64,000 nucleotides of DNA from CAWIUB01 sp963839175 (GCA_963839175.1 CAWIUB010000010.1:62001-126000); one strand, 5' to 3'. Counted from the first letter of the stretch, positions 52,438 through 61,353 are shown. Notes: generated by a model from the sequence alone, not told the origin. Translations and numbers: made by a program.

Positions 52438-52484
52438 GGCTCCCCCGGCGGGACTCGAACCTGCAACCTGCCGATTAACAGTCG
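52438..52484. repeat. attR: 47-bp direct repeat within tRNA-Asn
   Basis: Identical to 35566-35612. It spans the tRNA 3' end through the T-arm to the anticodon arm, so integration re-creates a complete tRNA gene. Confidence 0.9.
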
Positions 52485-52512
52485 GATGCTCTGCCAATTG
52501 AGCTACGGGGGA
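52440..52512 (-). tRNA. tRNA-Asn (GTT)
   Basis: A 73-nt cloverleaf: acceptor TCCCCCG/CGGGGGA with discriminator G, D-arm with GTAGCTCAATTGGC, anticodon loop CTGTTAA (anticodon GTT), and T-arm CAGG TTCGAGT CCTG. It serves as the attachment site of the integrative element. Confidence 0.95.
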
Positions 52513-52622
52513 CCGTGCGCGCCTGGGTACCGGTTCAGCGCGGCCGTCCGAGGATATCCCATCCGCGGGGCCGCGCCGATCGCGTTATCGTGGCTGGGAG
52601 GACCCACCGCCGAGGAGACCAC

Positions 52623-52883
52623 ATGAAGCTCTCGCTGTTCGTCGGCGCGGCCATCGGCTACGTGCTGGGCGCGCGAGCTGGCCACGAGCGGTACGAGGCG
52701 ATCGTCCGGGTGGCCCGAAAGATCGTCGGGAGCCAAACAGTTCAATCGACTGCCGGCGTCCTGCAGGCCCAGGTCGACGAGCTGAAGAACCGCGCCAAGG
52801 ATGCCGTCAGCGGCAAGCTGCGCGCCGGCGCGCCGCCGCCACCTGTCAGCGTCAACGGCGGGGACGGGCACCGCACGACCTAG
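52623..52883 (+). CDS. YtxH-like small membrane-associated protein
   Basis: An 86-residue protein. The N-terminal hydrophobic segment (LFVGAAIGYVLGARAGHERY) and a helical tail (LQAQVDELKNRAKDAVS) match the YtxH/DUF-type actinobacterial family. GAGGAG precedes the ATG. Converges with the next gene with a few bases of overlap. Confidence 0.75.
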   Translation: MKLSLFVGAAIGYVLGARAGHERYEAIVRVARKIVGSQTVQSTAGVLQAQVDELKNRAKDAVSGKLRAGAPPPPVSVNGGDGHRTT

Positions 52884-53398
52884 TCGGCGGCATTCCACGC
52901 GGCTTCCAACGCGGCGATCCGCGCCGAGACGGCGGCCCGCACGACCGGGCTGTCCGGCGTGCCCGCCTGCAGCCGCGCCCACCAGCTGATGCCGTTGATG
53001 CCGGGAACCCGGCGGGCGACGAATCGCGCGGCACCACCCGGGACCGCCGCGATCTCGGAGCGCACAACGCTGTTCTGCACCCGCTCGCGCACGGTCGGCG
53101 GCAGGTTACGAGGGACCCCGAGCGCCAGCGACAGCGGCTCCCGCTCGACGAGAAGCAGCTCGTCGACGACCTCGGCCTCCGTCACGCTGAGCACGCCGTC
53201 GCGCCAGACCGCCTTGTCGATCAGGTGCCAGCCAAGCCGCCGCGGCCCGGACGGGAAGGGCCACCACAAGCCGCGCGAGGTCGCTACGACGACCGCCCCG
53301 TCGGCGGTGTCGGCGAACGAGACCACCCGCTCGTCGCCGTCGAGCAGTTGCGTCACCTCGACCGGCGGACGCTTGCGACGACTCAGCAACGCCATCAT
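52880..53398 (-). CDS. Conserved hypothetical protein downstream of dnaG
   Basis: A 172-residue protein: GDERVVSFADTADGAVVVAT, then VVDELLLVEREPLSLALGVP. It is likely a beta-rich domain. The ATG pair at 53398 overlaps the dnaG stop, so it is translated with dnaG. No function known. Confidence 0.75.
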   Translation of the reverse strand: MMALLSRRKRPPVEVTQLLDGDERVVSFADTADGAVVVATSRGLWWPFPSGPRRLGWHLIDKAVWRDGVLSVTEAEVVDELLLVEREPLSLALGVPRNLPPTVRERVQNSVVRSEIAAVPGGAARFVARRVPGINGISWWARLQAGTPDSPVVRAAVSARIAALEAAWNAAD

Positions 53399-55254
53399 GC
53401 GGCGCCGATGGCGCGATCACGCAGCATCTGGCGGTGCTTTTCGAGGGCGATCAGCTCCGCGAACAGCCGGGCGTGCTCCTCGGGCTGCTCGATCGGGTTG
53501 ATGCGCTGCAGCCGGGACTTGACGGTGGCGACCTGACGCGACACGACGATCTCGTGCAGCCGCGCCAGTACGGCCTCGGCGTATCGCTCCTGCGAATCCG
53601 AGCCCGCGTGGAGTGGGTCGACCGAGAGGGCATGCGCGAGCCTGCGGGATTCGTCGTCGGGCAGCTGCTGCGACACGGCCTCGGCCCAGCCTGGGCCACT
53701 TACCGCGCTCGCCGTCCCGCCCGCCGCCGCGATCCCATCGCGCAGGCGTTGGTAGGCCGGTACCAGAAACGACGCCGTCGGCAGGGCGTCGAACACCGGC
53801 CCGGCTACGGCCGGCAGCTGCATCGCGATCTTGAGGACCTCCCGCTCCACCGACGACACCGCATCGTCGACGACGGGCGCCTGGCGCCGGCGGGGTTCGT
53901 CTTCGCTGCGGCCGCCCGATCGAGTGAATGCCCGCACGCGGGCCAGGACCCGACTGTCGTCCAGAACGCCGACCAAGCCGGCCAGTCGACGCGCGTAGTC
54001 GTCGCGGCGGTCGACGTCCTTGATCCGCGCCACGATCGGCACGCCAGCGTCCAACGCCCCGCTGCGTCCCTCGACGGTGTCCAGGTCGAAGCGCTCGATC
54101 GTCGCGCGCAGCACGAACTCGACGAGCGGCACCCGGCTCGCCACCAGGTCGCGCACCGCCAGCTCGCCGGACTTCTGCCGCAGTTCGCAGGGATCCAGGC
54201 CGCCACGTTCGACGGCGACGAAGGTATGCGACATGAACTTCTGGTCGTCGGCGAACGCGCGTTCGGCGGCCTTCATCCCGGCCGCATCACCGTCGAACGT
54301 GAAGATCACCTCGCCGCGAAAGGCGTCGGAGTCCATCAATAGCCGGCGCAGCACCGCGATGTGCTCGCTGCCGAACGACGTGCCGCAAGTGGCCACCGCG
54401 GTTGGCACGCCCGACAGGTGGCAGGCCATGACGTCGGTGTAGCCCTCGACGATAACCGCACGGTGCTGATGGGCGATCTCCCGCCTGGCCAGATCCATGC
54501 CGTAGAGCAACTGGCTCTTCTTGTAGATCGGCGTCTCGGGCGTGTTGAGGTACTTGGCCTCGACCTTGTCGTCGTCGAACAGCCGGCGAGCTCCGAAGCC
54601 GACCGTGTCACCGGCGAGATCGCGGATCGGCCAGAGCAAGCGCCGATGGAACCGGTCGATCAGCGAGCCGTGTTGGGACTGCCGAGACAGCCCCCCGGTC
54701 GTCAGCTCCTCGGGCGTGAAGCCCCGCCCGAGCAGATGCTTGGTGAGCGCGTCCCAGGCGGACGGCGCGAATCCGCATCCGTACGTGGCCGCGGCCGAAT
54801 CGTCGAAGCCGCGCTCGGCCAGGAATACCCGGGCGGGCGCGCCCTCCGGGCTGCCCAGCTGCTCGGCGTAGAACTGCGCCGCGGCCTTGTGCGCCTCGAT
54901 CAGCCGGGCTCGCTGCCCCTGTTGCTGGCGCGCCGGCCCGGGCCCGCTGTCGACGTACCGCAGCTGGATCCCGCTCGAGGCGGCGAGCCGTTCGACGGCC
55001 TCGGTGAAGCTGAGGTGCTCGATCTGCTCGACGAACCGGATAACGTCTCCGCCCGCGCCGCAACCGAAGCAGTAGAACAGATTGCGCGACGGCGACACCG
55101 ACAGCGACGGTGACTTCTCCTCATGGAACGGGCAGAGGCCCTTGAGGTTTCCGCCGCCTGCGTTGCGCAGCTGAACGTGCTCGCCGATGACATCGGCGAT
55201 GGGCGACTTCTCGCGGACGGCGGCCACATCCTCGTCCCGGATGCGTCCCGCCAC
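53395..55254 (-). CDS. dnaG: DNA primase DnaG
   Basis: A 619-residue primase that lays RNA primers for replication. The N-terminal CHC2 zinc finger is complete (Cys41, His44, Cys62, Cys65). The Toprim domain follows (IVEGYTDVMACHLSG, then EVIFTFDGDAAGMKAAER with its acidic metal site). A C-terminal helicase-binding domain (about 470-619) ends the protein. Start at ATG 55254. It lies between the exporter and the hypothetical gene; in many actinobacteria dnaG follows dgt directly. Confidence 0.95.
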   Translation of the reverse strand: MAGRIRDEDVAAVREKSPIADVIGEHVQLRNAGGGNLKGLCPFHEEKSPSLSVSPSRNLFYCFGCGAGGDVIRFVEQIEHLSFTEAVERLAASSGIQLRYVDSGPGPARQQQGQRARLIEAHKAAAQFYAEQLGSPEGAPARVFLAERGFDDSAAATYGCGFAPSAWDALTKHLLGRGFTPEELTTGGLSRQSQHGSLIDRFHRRLLWPIRDLAGDTVGFGARRLFDDDKVEAKYLNTPETPIYKKSQLLYGMDLARREIAHQHRAVIVEGYTDVMACHLSGVPTAVATCGTSFGSEHIAVLRRLLMDSDAFRGEVIFTFDGDAAGMKAAERAFADDQKFMSHTFVAVERGGLDPCELRQKSGELAVRDLVASRVPLVEFVLRATIERFDLDTVEGRSGALDAGVPIVARIKDVDRRDDYARRLAGLVGVLDDSRVLARVRAFTRSGGRSEDEPRRRQAPVVDDAVSSVEREVLKIAMQLPAVAGPVFDALPTASFLVPAYQRLRDGIAAAGGTASAVSGPGWAEAVSQQLPDDESRRLAHALSVDPLHAGSDSQERYAEAVLARLHEIVVSRQVATVKSRLQRINPIEQPEEHARLFAELIALEKHRQMLRDRAIGAA

Positions 55255-55300
55255 GCCGGACAGTCTAGGCCGGGCCTGGCCCCGCTCAGCCGCGGACAGC

Positions 55301-56104
55301 TCACCTCAACAACAACCGGCCGAGCCGGCGCGATGCGATGGACATGCCTACGCAGCCGAGCGCGGCGAGGTACGCCGCCGGCACCAGCAGCCCCCAGCCG
55401 ACCGTGCCGAGCGTGAGGCTGCGCAGCAGATCGACCCCCTGGTAGAGGGGCGTGAGGCGGACGAGCCACTGGACGGCGCCCGGATAGACGGACAGCGGAT
55501 AGAAGGTCGCGGAGAACAGGAACATCGGCAAGATCGCGAGCTGGACGAACTCGAAGTCCTGCCACGATCGCATCCACGTCGTCAGCGCCATCCCGGCACC
55601 GGCGAACGCGAAGCCGATCAGTACCGCGCTGGGCAGTGCCAGCACGGCCCACCACGAGAGGACCAGTCCCATCGCAGCCATCACGACGACGAACATCGCG
55701 GAATAGCACGCGCCGCGCAGCAGCGCCCAGCCGACCTCGCCTGTAGCGACGTCCCGCGGGCGCATCGGGGTGGCGAGGACGGCGTCGTAGAGCCGCATGA
55801 ACTTCATCTTGAAGAAGATGTTGTAGGTGGAGTCGAAAATGGCACCATTCATCGCCGAGGTGGCCAGCATCGCGGGGGCGACGAACTCGGTGTAGCTGAC
55901 GACGCTCCCGTTGGCGAGCGTGAAGTGCCCGACCAGCGTGCCGACGCCGATGCCGATCGACAGCAGGTAGAAGACCGGCTCGAAGAACCCCGAGACAAAG
56001 ACGATCCATCCGTGGCGGTAGGCGAGGAAGTTGCGCTCGACCAGCCGCCACCCTGCCGAGCCAACGAACGGCAGCGGCACCACCCGTGCGGTGAGCGTCG
56101 TCAT
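55301..56104 (-). CDS. ABC-2 type exporter permease (second)
   Basis: A 267-residue six-TM permease with the NodJ/DrrB pattern: FVSGFFEPVFYLLSIGIG in TM1, FKMKFMRLYDAVLATPMRP (coupling helix with LATP) and PMFLFSATFYPLSVYP in TM5. The ATG at 56104 overlaps the previous permease stop (ATGA). With the ATPase it forms a drug or polysaccharide exporter. Confidence 0.9.
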   Translation of the reverse strand: MTTLTARVVPLPFVGSAGWRLVERNFLAYRHGWIVFVSGFFEPVFYLLSIGIGVGTLVGHFTLANGSVVSYTEFVAPAMLATSAMNGAIFDSTYNIFFKMKFMRLYDAVLATPMRPRDVATGEVGWALLRGACYSAMFVVVMAAMGLVLSWWAVLALPSAVLIGFAFAGAGMALTTWMRSWQDFEFVQLAILPMFLFSATFYPLSVYPGAVQWLVRLTPLYQGVDLLRSLTLGTVGWGLLVPAAYLAALGCVGMSIASRRLGRLLLR

Positions 56105-56874
56105 CGGATCAACCGCCTGGTCAGCCCGCGCACCGAGAGCCAGGTGCCGGCTCCCGCCCACAGCAGCAGATACCCGACATGTCCAAGGGCCGGCCCGACG
56201 GGGACGGAGCCCAGGCTGAGGTCCCGCGACAGGACGACCCCGTGCCACAGTGGCGTCAGGTAGGCCAGCCACTCGACGGCGTCAGGGAGCTGACTTATCG
56301 GAAAGAACGCTCCCGAGAACAGGAACATCGGAACGACACCGAAGCGATAGATCATCGCGAAGCCAGCGTCGCTTTCCAGTCGGGTCGCGATCGCGAACAC
56401 GGGCGTGCCGAACGCCAAACCGACGAGCAGCGCGACGGCCAGGCACAGCACGCCCAGCGGCGAGTGGATCGCTCCGAACGCCGCGATCAGCGCGAGAAAT
56501 ACCGCGCAGGTGGTCACCACCCGGAAGCCGATGAACGCGATTTGCCCGGCGGCGATGTCGACGGGACGCAGCGGTGTCGCGACCATGGCATGGAATACAA
56601 AGTTCCACTTGATCTTGCCCATGACCGGGTAGGTCGCCTCCCCGACGGCGGTCTGCATCGCGGTGGTGATCAGCAGGGCGGGGGCGATGAACGCCAGGTA
56701 GGAGACCCCGCCGAGCGCCGCACTGGGGCCGTCGCGGTCGACCAAGGAACCCAGCCCAGCGCCCATCGCGGCGAGGTAGAGAAGCGGCAGCAGGAAGCTG
56801 GAGATGACGCTGCCCTTCCAGGTCCGGGCATACGCCGTGGCCCAGTAATCGTATTGGCGGAGGACGTATTCCAT
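56101..56874 (-). CDS. ABC-2 type exporter permease (first)
   Basis: A 257-residue six-TM permease similar in layout to its neighbour: YLAFIAPALLITTAMQTA, coupling helix with FHAMVATPLRPVDIAAGQ, and PMFLFSGAFFPISQLP. The two permeases probably form a heterodimer. Starts 1 bp after the ATPase gene. Confidence 0.9.
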   Translation of the reverse strand: MEYVLRQYDYWATAYARTWKGSVISSFLLPLLYLAAMGAGLGSLVDRDGPSAALGGVSYLAFIAPALLITTAMQTAVGEATYPVMGKIKWNFVFHAMVATPLRPVDIAAGQIAFIGFRVVTTCAVFLALIAAFGAIHSPLGVLCLAVALLVGLAFGTPVFAIATRLESDAGFAMIYRFGVVPMFLFSGAFFPISQLPDAVEWLAYLTPLWHGVVLSRDLSLGSVPVGPALGHVGYLLLWAGAGTWLSVRGLTRRLIR

Positions 56875-56875
56875 G

Positions 56876-57808
56876 TCAATCGACGAGCGACCGGCCGGTA
56901 AGCCGGAGGAAGACGTCCTCGAGGGAAGAGCGGCGCACCAGGACGCTGACCGGCGACAGGCCGCGCTCGTGGGCCCGAACCGCAGCTGCCTCGCCGTCGT
57001 CGGTGTAGAGCAGCAAGCGGTCCGGCAGCGCCTCGACCCGGTCGGCTACATCGGCAACCTTGCCTACGACCCAGTCGTGGTCTCCGTCCGGGCTGAAGCG
57101 CAGCTCGGTGACTTCTCGTGTCGAGTACCGGCGGATCAGGTCAGCGGGCGATCCTTCGGCGACGATCAGTCCGTCGTTCATGATCACCAGACGACTGCAC
57201 AGCTGCTCGGCCTCCTCCATGTAGTGCGTGGTCAGCACCAGCGTCACGCCGCTCTGCCGCAGCCGGTACAGCTTGTCCCACAGCAGATGCCGCGCCTGCG
57301 GGTCGAGGCCGGTGGTCGGCTCGTCCAGCAGCAGCAGGTCCGGTGTATTGATCAGCGAGCGGGCGATTGTCAACCGCCGTTTCATCCCACCGGACAGGTT
57401 TTCGACCTTGTCACCGGCTCGCTCGCTGAGTGCGACGAACTCCAGCAATTCGACGGCCTTCGCCCGGCATTCGGCGCGGCTCATGCCGAAGTAGCGCCCG
57501 TAAACCGTGAGGTTCTCCAGTGTCGACAGCTCCTGATCCAGGGCGTCGTCCTGCGGACAGACGCCCAGCCGGCCTCTGATCCGCGGCCCGTCGACGGCCG
57601 GATCCAGGCCAAGGATGCGTAGCTCTCCGCCGCTGGGCGGCGACACCGCCCCGACCATGCGCATCGTGGACGACTTGCCGGCGCCGTTGGGCCCGAGGAA
57701 ACCGAACGCCTCCCCACGTGCCACCTCGAAGTCGATGCCGCGTACCGCCTGCACCTTGCCGTACGACTTGGACAGGCCCCGTGCGTAGATCAGCGGGGCG
57801 TCGGGCAT
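56876..57808 (-). CDS. ABC exporter ATP-binding protein (DrrA/NodI-like)
   Basis: A 310-residue ATPase: Walker A GPNGAGKSS, Q-loop VCPQDDALDQELSTLENL, signature LSGGMKRRLTIARSL, Walker B LLLLDEPTTGLDPQ and H-loop TTHYMEEAEQL, with a C-terminal domain ending SLEDVFLRLTGR. It belongs to the DrrA/NodI group that pairs with two ABC-2 permeases. Starts at ATG 57808, 10 bp after the dgt gene. Confidence 0.93.
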   Translation of the reverse strand: MPDAPLIYARGLSKSYGKVQAVRGIDFEVARGEAFGFLGPNGAGKSSTMRMVGAVSPPSGGELRILGLDPAVDGPRIRGRLGVCPQDDALDQELSTLENLTVYGRYFGMSRAECRAKAVELLEFVALSERAGDKVENLSGGMKRRLTIARSLINTPDLLLLDEPTTGLDPQARHLLWDKLYRLRQSGVTLVLTTHYMEEAEQLCSRLVIMNDGLIVAEGSPADLIRRYSTREVTELRFSPDGDHDWVVGKVADVADRVEALPDRLLLYTDDGEAAAVRAHERGLSPVSVLVRRSSLEDVFLRLTGRSLVD

Positions 57809-57818
57809 GACCACGACG

Positions 57819-59078
57819 CTAGCTGCCCGATCCGACACGTTCAGCCCGTTCGACGAGGCGGGCGTGCCAGGCGTGCGCGGACGAGTCGGTGAGCTGGGCG
57901 ATCTGGTCCACCACGACGCGCAGCCGCTCGCCGTCGTCGGCAGCCGTCTCCCAGGCCGGGCGCAGCGCGACGTCGAGCACGCCCGGCGACGCTGCATAGA
58001 CCGCGTCGGCCAGCTCCGTAAGCACAGCCCGCTGCCTCGCGAGCCGCTCCGCGGCACCCGGGCGGCGCATGACGTAGTGGGCCGCGACGGCCTTGAGCAG
58101 CGAGCACTCGACGGCCGTCCGGGCCGGGACGATGAGATCGGCCGCGTACCGGGCGAGCGGGCCGTCCCCGTACCGCGCCCGGGTGGCCGCGACCGCGGCC
58201 CCGACGAACCGTCCGGTCAGCTCGCTCGTGGCCCGCTTGGCCGCGGCCTGCGCGACGTAGGAGCGGTCGTAGCGGGCCAGATCGCGCAGTGTCGGCAACG
58301 CGAGCAGTTCGTCCAGGATCGGGGCCAGCTCGGACGCACTCAGCGGCGAGTAGAGCTCGGCGGCCACCACGCAGACCGCGCCGCGGTCCGGGTTGCCGAG
58401 CTGGATATGGCCGCCATGGATGCCGTCCTCGACGTCGTGCACCGAGTAGGCGACGTCGTCGGCCCAGTCCATGACCTGCGCCTCCAGGCACCGCCGCCCG
58501 TCCACGGCCGCGGCCCGCAGCCACTCGAACGCCCCGAGGTCCGCTGCGTACGCCCCGAACTTGCGTTGCCCCGGCCGGCGGGTCCACGGGTACTTGCAGA
58601 CGGCGTCCAGGGTGGCCCGGGTCAGGTTCAGCCCCGCCGGGGCACCCGACGGCGCGAGCACCTTGGCCTCCAGCCGGGTCAGGATGCGCAGCGTCTGCGC
58701 GTTGCCTTCGAACCCGCCGATGTCGGACGCGACGCGATCGAGGGCGTCCTCGCCGTTGTGCCCGAACGGCGGGTGGCCCAGGTCGTGCGCCAATCCCGCG
58801 GCGTCGACCGCGTCGGGATCGCAGCCGAGTACGGCCCCGAGCTCGCGGCCGATCTGCGCCACCTCGAGCGAATGGGTCAGCCGAGTACGCGGGAAGTCGT
58901 CCTCGCCCGGCACCACGACCTGCGTCTTGTCGGCAAGCCGGCGGAAGGCGTAGGAGTGCAGCACCCGAGCCCGGTCACGAGCGAAATCACTGCGCGCGTC
59001 GGCGTCCGGCTGTGCACCCGCACGCTTCGGTGGCTCGGCCACCCGCCGCTCCCGCGCGGAGGCGTCATACAGCTGCAC
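57819..59078 (-). CDS. dgt: dGTPase-like HD-domain triphosphohydrolase
   Basis: A 419-residue HD-superfamily enzyme that removes triphosphate from dNTPs. HD motif residues are clear: RLTHSLEVAQIGREL (His69) and HDLGHPPFGHNGE (His98-Asp99), and a downstream DWADDVAYSVHDVEDGI helix supplies the last Asp. The GTG at 59078 overlaps the YbjN stop by one base (TAGTG). The frame upstream of it is not homologous. Usually next to dnaG; here an ABC exporter lies between. Confidence 0.92.
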   Translation of the reverse strand: MQLYDASARERRVAEPPKRAGAQPDADARSDFARDRARVLHSYAFRRLADKTQVVVPGEDDFPRTRLTHSLEVAQIGRELGAVLGCDPDAVDAAGLAHDLGHPPFGHNGEDALDRVASDIGGFEGNAQTLRILTRLEAKVLAPSGAPAGLNLTRATLDAVCKYPWTRRPGQRKFGAYAADLGAFEWLRAAAVDGRRCLEAQVMDWADDVAYSVHDVEDGIHGGHIQLGNPDRGAVCVVAAELYSPLSASELAPILDELLALPTLRDLARYDRSYVAQAAAKRATSELTGRFVGAAVAATRARYGDGPLARYAADLIVPARTAVECSLLKAVAAHYVMRRPGAAERLARQRAVLTELADAVYAASPGVLDVALRPAWETAADDGERLRVVVDQIAQLTDSSAHAWHARLVERAERVGSGS

Positions 59079-59572
59079 TAGACCTGCTCGTCGACCCACT
59101 CGACGAAGCGCAGCAACGTGTCGATCCACATCCCGACGGTGTACTTGACCTGCTCGCGAGTGGCGCCGACTTCGAAATCGAAGCATTGCTCGGCACAGAT
59201 ACCCACCATGCCGTCGTCGGGCAGCACGGTGTAGGTCTTCGGGAACAGCTTCGTGCGGTTCCAGTCATCGAGCATCAGCGCCACGCCTGAACGCATGTCG
59301 ACTGAGAAGCGCCGGTTGAGGTACAACCGCGCCTGCAGCACCTCGTTCCGCTCGCCGTAGTAGAAGAAGAACAGGCTGCACTTTTCCCAGCGGACGGTCA
59401 GATCGCCGTCGTCGTCGATCGAGTGTTTGAGGCCGAACTCGTCCAGGATCTGCTGCAGCACCGGCGTCGTCGGCACGATGAGCGTGCCGCCACCCAGTTC
59501 GCGCGGCCTCGACCGCAGAGATGAGATCGGCTCAAGCAGGCCTCGGGTTCGCCGGCGAAACACGCTCCCCAC
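59078..59572 (-). CDS. YbjN-domain protein
   Basis: A 164-residue protein with the YbjN fold (a type III secretion chaperone-like alpha/beta unit): VLQQILDEFGLKHSIDDDGD, LTVRWEKCSLFFFYYGE, VALMLDDWNRTKLFPK and YTVGMWIDTLLRFVEWVDE. An N-terminal 30-residue basic extension precedes it. Coupled to dgt. Its molecular role is not established. Confidence 0.85.
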   Translation of the reverse strand: MGSVFRRRTRGLLEPISSLRSRPRELGGGTLIVPTTPVLQQILDEFGLKHSIDDDGDLTVRWEKCSLFFFYYGERNEVLQARLYLNRRFSVDMRSGVALMLDDWNRTKLFPKTYTVLPDDGMVGICAEQCFDFEVGATREQVKYTVGMWIDTLLRFVEWVDEQV

Positions 59573-59603
59573 CCTACCGAGCTGGGCCTAAACGGCACGG
59601 CCC

Positions 59604-60719
59604 TCAGCCGCCGGAGTGGGCCAGCTCGGCACCGGCCGGGACGAGCGAGCTGGTGCGGTCGGCCAGCCACCCCACCGGGAGCGAGACCGCTCGGGCACCC
59701 GTTGTGCGTCCCCGCGGCCGTCCGAGGACGTCCGTGGGAAACGGCTGATCGAGATCCAGCCGATCGAGCAGATCGTCCAGCTCGGCCAGCGAGGAGAGGT
59801 GAGCCAGCGCCAGACGAACGTCGCTGCCGGCCGAGAATCCCTTGAGATACCAGGCGATATGCTTTCGGAAGTCGGTCAGCCCGCGGCTCTCGCCGAGCCA
59901 GTCGGCCAACAGCTGGGCGTGCCGGCGCATCGTGCAGGCGACCATGCCGAGGCTCGGACGCATCCGCTGTGGCTGGCCCCGGAACGCGGCGGCGAGGTCG
60001 GCGAACAGCCATGGGCGGCCGAGGCATCCGCGCCCGACCACCACGCCCGCACAACCGGTCTCCCGCATCATGCGCACCGCGTCCTCGGCCTCCCAGATGT
60101 CGCCGTTGCCGAGCACCGGGATCTCGAGCAGCTCGACCAGCCCGGCGATCGCGGCCCAGTCGGCCTCGCCGCCGTAGAAGTCCGCGGCGGTGCGCCCGTG
60201 CAGGGCGACCCAGCCGACGCCTGCATCCTGCGCGCGCAGCGCGGCGTCGCGGTATGTGGGGTGCTCCTCGTCGATGCCGAGGCGCATCTTGACGGTGACC
60301 GGGATAGCGCCGTCGGTGGCGCGCACCGCGGCGCGCACGATCGCGTCGAACAGCTCGGTGTGCCACGGCAGGGCCGCTCCCCCGCCCTTGCGCGTGACCT
60401 TCGGCACCGGGCAGCCGAAGTTCAGGTCGACATGGTCGGCCAGGTCGTCCGCCACCACCATCCGTACGGCGGCCGCGACGACGCCTGGGTCGACGCCATA
60501 GAGCTGCAGGCTGCGCGGCTGCTCGCCTGGTGCGAATCGGATCATCCGTTTGGTCTTCGGATTGTGGTCGACCAGCGCCCGGGAGGTGATCATCTCGCTG
60601 ACGTACAGCCCTGGGCCGAACGACCGGCACAGCTGCCGAAACGCGGTGTTGGTGATGCCCGCCATCGGCGCCAGCACCACCGGCGGATCGGCGATCACCT
60701 TGTCGGACAAGCGAATCAT
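59604..60719 (-). CDS. dusB: tRNA dihydrouridine synthase (DusB type)
   Basis: A 371-residue FMN-dependent enzyme that reduces uridine in tRNA. The TIM barrel starts VVLAPMAGITNTAFRQL; the catalytic Cys103 is in DLNFGCPVPKV followed by the KGGGAAL loop; FMN-binding GNGDIW and VVVGRGCLGRPWLF are intact; the helical C-terminal RNA-binding domain follows. The ATG at 60719 overlaps the vapC stop (ATGA). About 35 extra residues at the C-terminus. Confidence 0.95.
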   Translation of the reverse strand: MIRLSDKVIADPPVVLAPMAGITNTAFRQLCRSFGPGLYVSEMITSRALVDHNPKTKRMIRFAPGEQPRSLQLYGVDPGVVAAAVRMVVADDLADHVDLNFGCPVPKVTRKGGGAALPWHTELFDAIVRAAVRATDGAIPVTVKMRLGIDEEHPTYRDAALRAQDAGVGWVALHGRTAADFYGGEADWAAIAGLVELLEIPVLGNGDIWEAEDAVRMMRETGCAGVVVGRGCLGRPWLFADLAAAFRGQPQRMRPSLGMVACTMRRHAQLLADWLGESRGLTDFRKHIAWYLKGFSAGSDVRLALAHLSSLAELDDLLDRLDLDQPFPTDVLGRPRGRTTGARAVSLPVGWLADRTSSLVPAGAELAHSGG

Positions 60720-61099
60720 CCGCGCGTCACCTGCAGTTCCGAATACCGCGCTATGACGTCGTAGTCGCGGTCGTTATGCAGCACCGGGACGCCGTTCCTG
60801 ATCGCGATCGCCGCGACGAGGCAATCGTTCAGAGATCGAATCGTCGCACCCGCCCGACGGCACGTGCGGAAGATGGCCGCCGCCTCCTCCGCGTCAGTCC
60901 GCGGGAGCTGGGCGAGCTGCTCGCAGCCGTCGAGTGCGGCGCCGAGCAGGTCGACACGGGTGTCGCCGCAGAGCACCTCCATCCGGACGACGTCCGTGGT
61001 CATGGCGGTGCGGCCGAGCACGGCCTCAGTCAGCAGATCAACCTGTGGCGTCTTGGCATCGCGCGCGAAGTCGATCCAGACCGAGCTGTCGACGATCAC
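60716..61099 (-). CDS. vapC: VapC-family PIN-domain toxin
   Basis: A 127-residue ribonuclease toxin. The PIN acids are all present: Asp4 (IVDSSVWID), Glu41 (RMEVLCG), Asp92 (SLNDCLVAA) and Asp110 (LHNDRDYD). The GTG at 61099 overlaps the antitoxin stop (GTGA). Probably cleaves a specific tRNA or rRNA site when VapB is lost. Confidence 0.93.
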   Translation of the reverse strand: MIVDSSVWIDFARDAKTPQVDLLTEAVLGRTAMTTDVVRMEVLCGDTRVDLLGAALDGCEQLAQLPRTDAEEAAAIFRTCRRAGATIRSLNDCLVAAIAIRNGVPVLHNDRDYDVIARYSELQVTRG

Positions 61100-61326
61100 G
61101 AGCCGGCCGAGTCGTCCGCCCCGAACGTGCGACTCGTCTTGATCGCCTCAAGGTCGCCCTCCCACCCGATGCCACGCAGGGCCACGATCTCCTCCGGTGT
61201 CAGCGGAGGCCGGCGGCGCACCTTGCGCAGCGCAAAGTTGACCGCCTCGCGCTTGGTGCGCAGGTGATACGTGGCCATGACGTCGGCCACGGCCTCGTCG
61301 TCGATGTCAATGTTTGTGCGACTCAT
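61096..61326 (-). CDS. vapB: VapB-family antitoxin
   Basis: A 76-residue antitoxin with an N-terminal ribbon-helix-helix (MSRTNIDIDDEAVADVMATY) of the VapB type 'TNIDIDD' and a C-terminal toxin-binding tail. It represses its own operon with VapC. A -10 element (TATGAT) ends 6 bases before the ATG, so the mRNA is probably leaderless. Confidence 0.92.
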   Translation of the reverse strand: MSRTNIDIDDEAVADVMATYHLRTKREAVNFALRKVRRRPPLTPEEIVALRGIGWEGDLEAIKTSRTFGADDSAGS

Positions 61327-61332
61327 ACACCG

Positions 61333-61353
61333 ATCATACACCGCGTGGTGTAT
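61333..61353 (-). promoter_or_regulatory. vapBC promoter and operator
   Basis: On the minus strand TATGAT (plus 61333-61338) is the -10. An inverted repeat ATACACC-GCGT-GGTGTAT (61336-61353) overlaps it and would let VapBC block polymerase. It touches the last codon of glyS. Confidence 0.6.

Larger units (their letters stand above)
35566..52484. mobile_element. tRNA-Asn integrative element (satellite-like), about 16.9 kb
   Basis: The element is bounded by the 47-bp direct repeat and encodes an integrase near the right end. It also has an excisionase-like HTH protein, primase, D5 helicase, an origin-like palindrome and small DNA-binding proteins. Cargo includes an Mrr-like nuclease with a HEPN protein, a Ser/Thr kinase and unknown membrane genes. 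No virion, terminase or conjugation genes were seen. It is probably defective, because an IS splits the primase. Confidence 0.85.
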
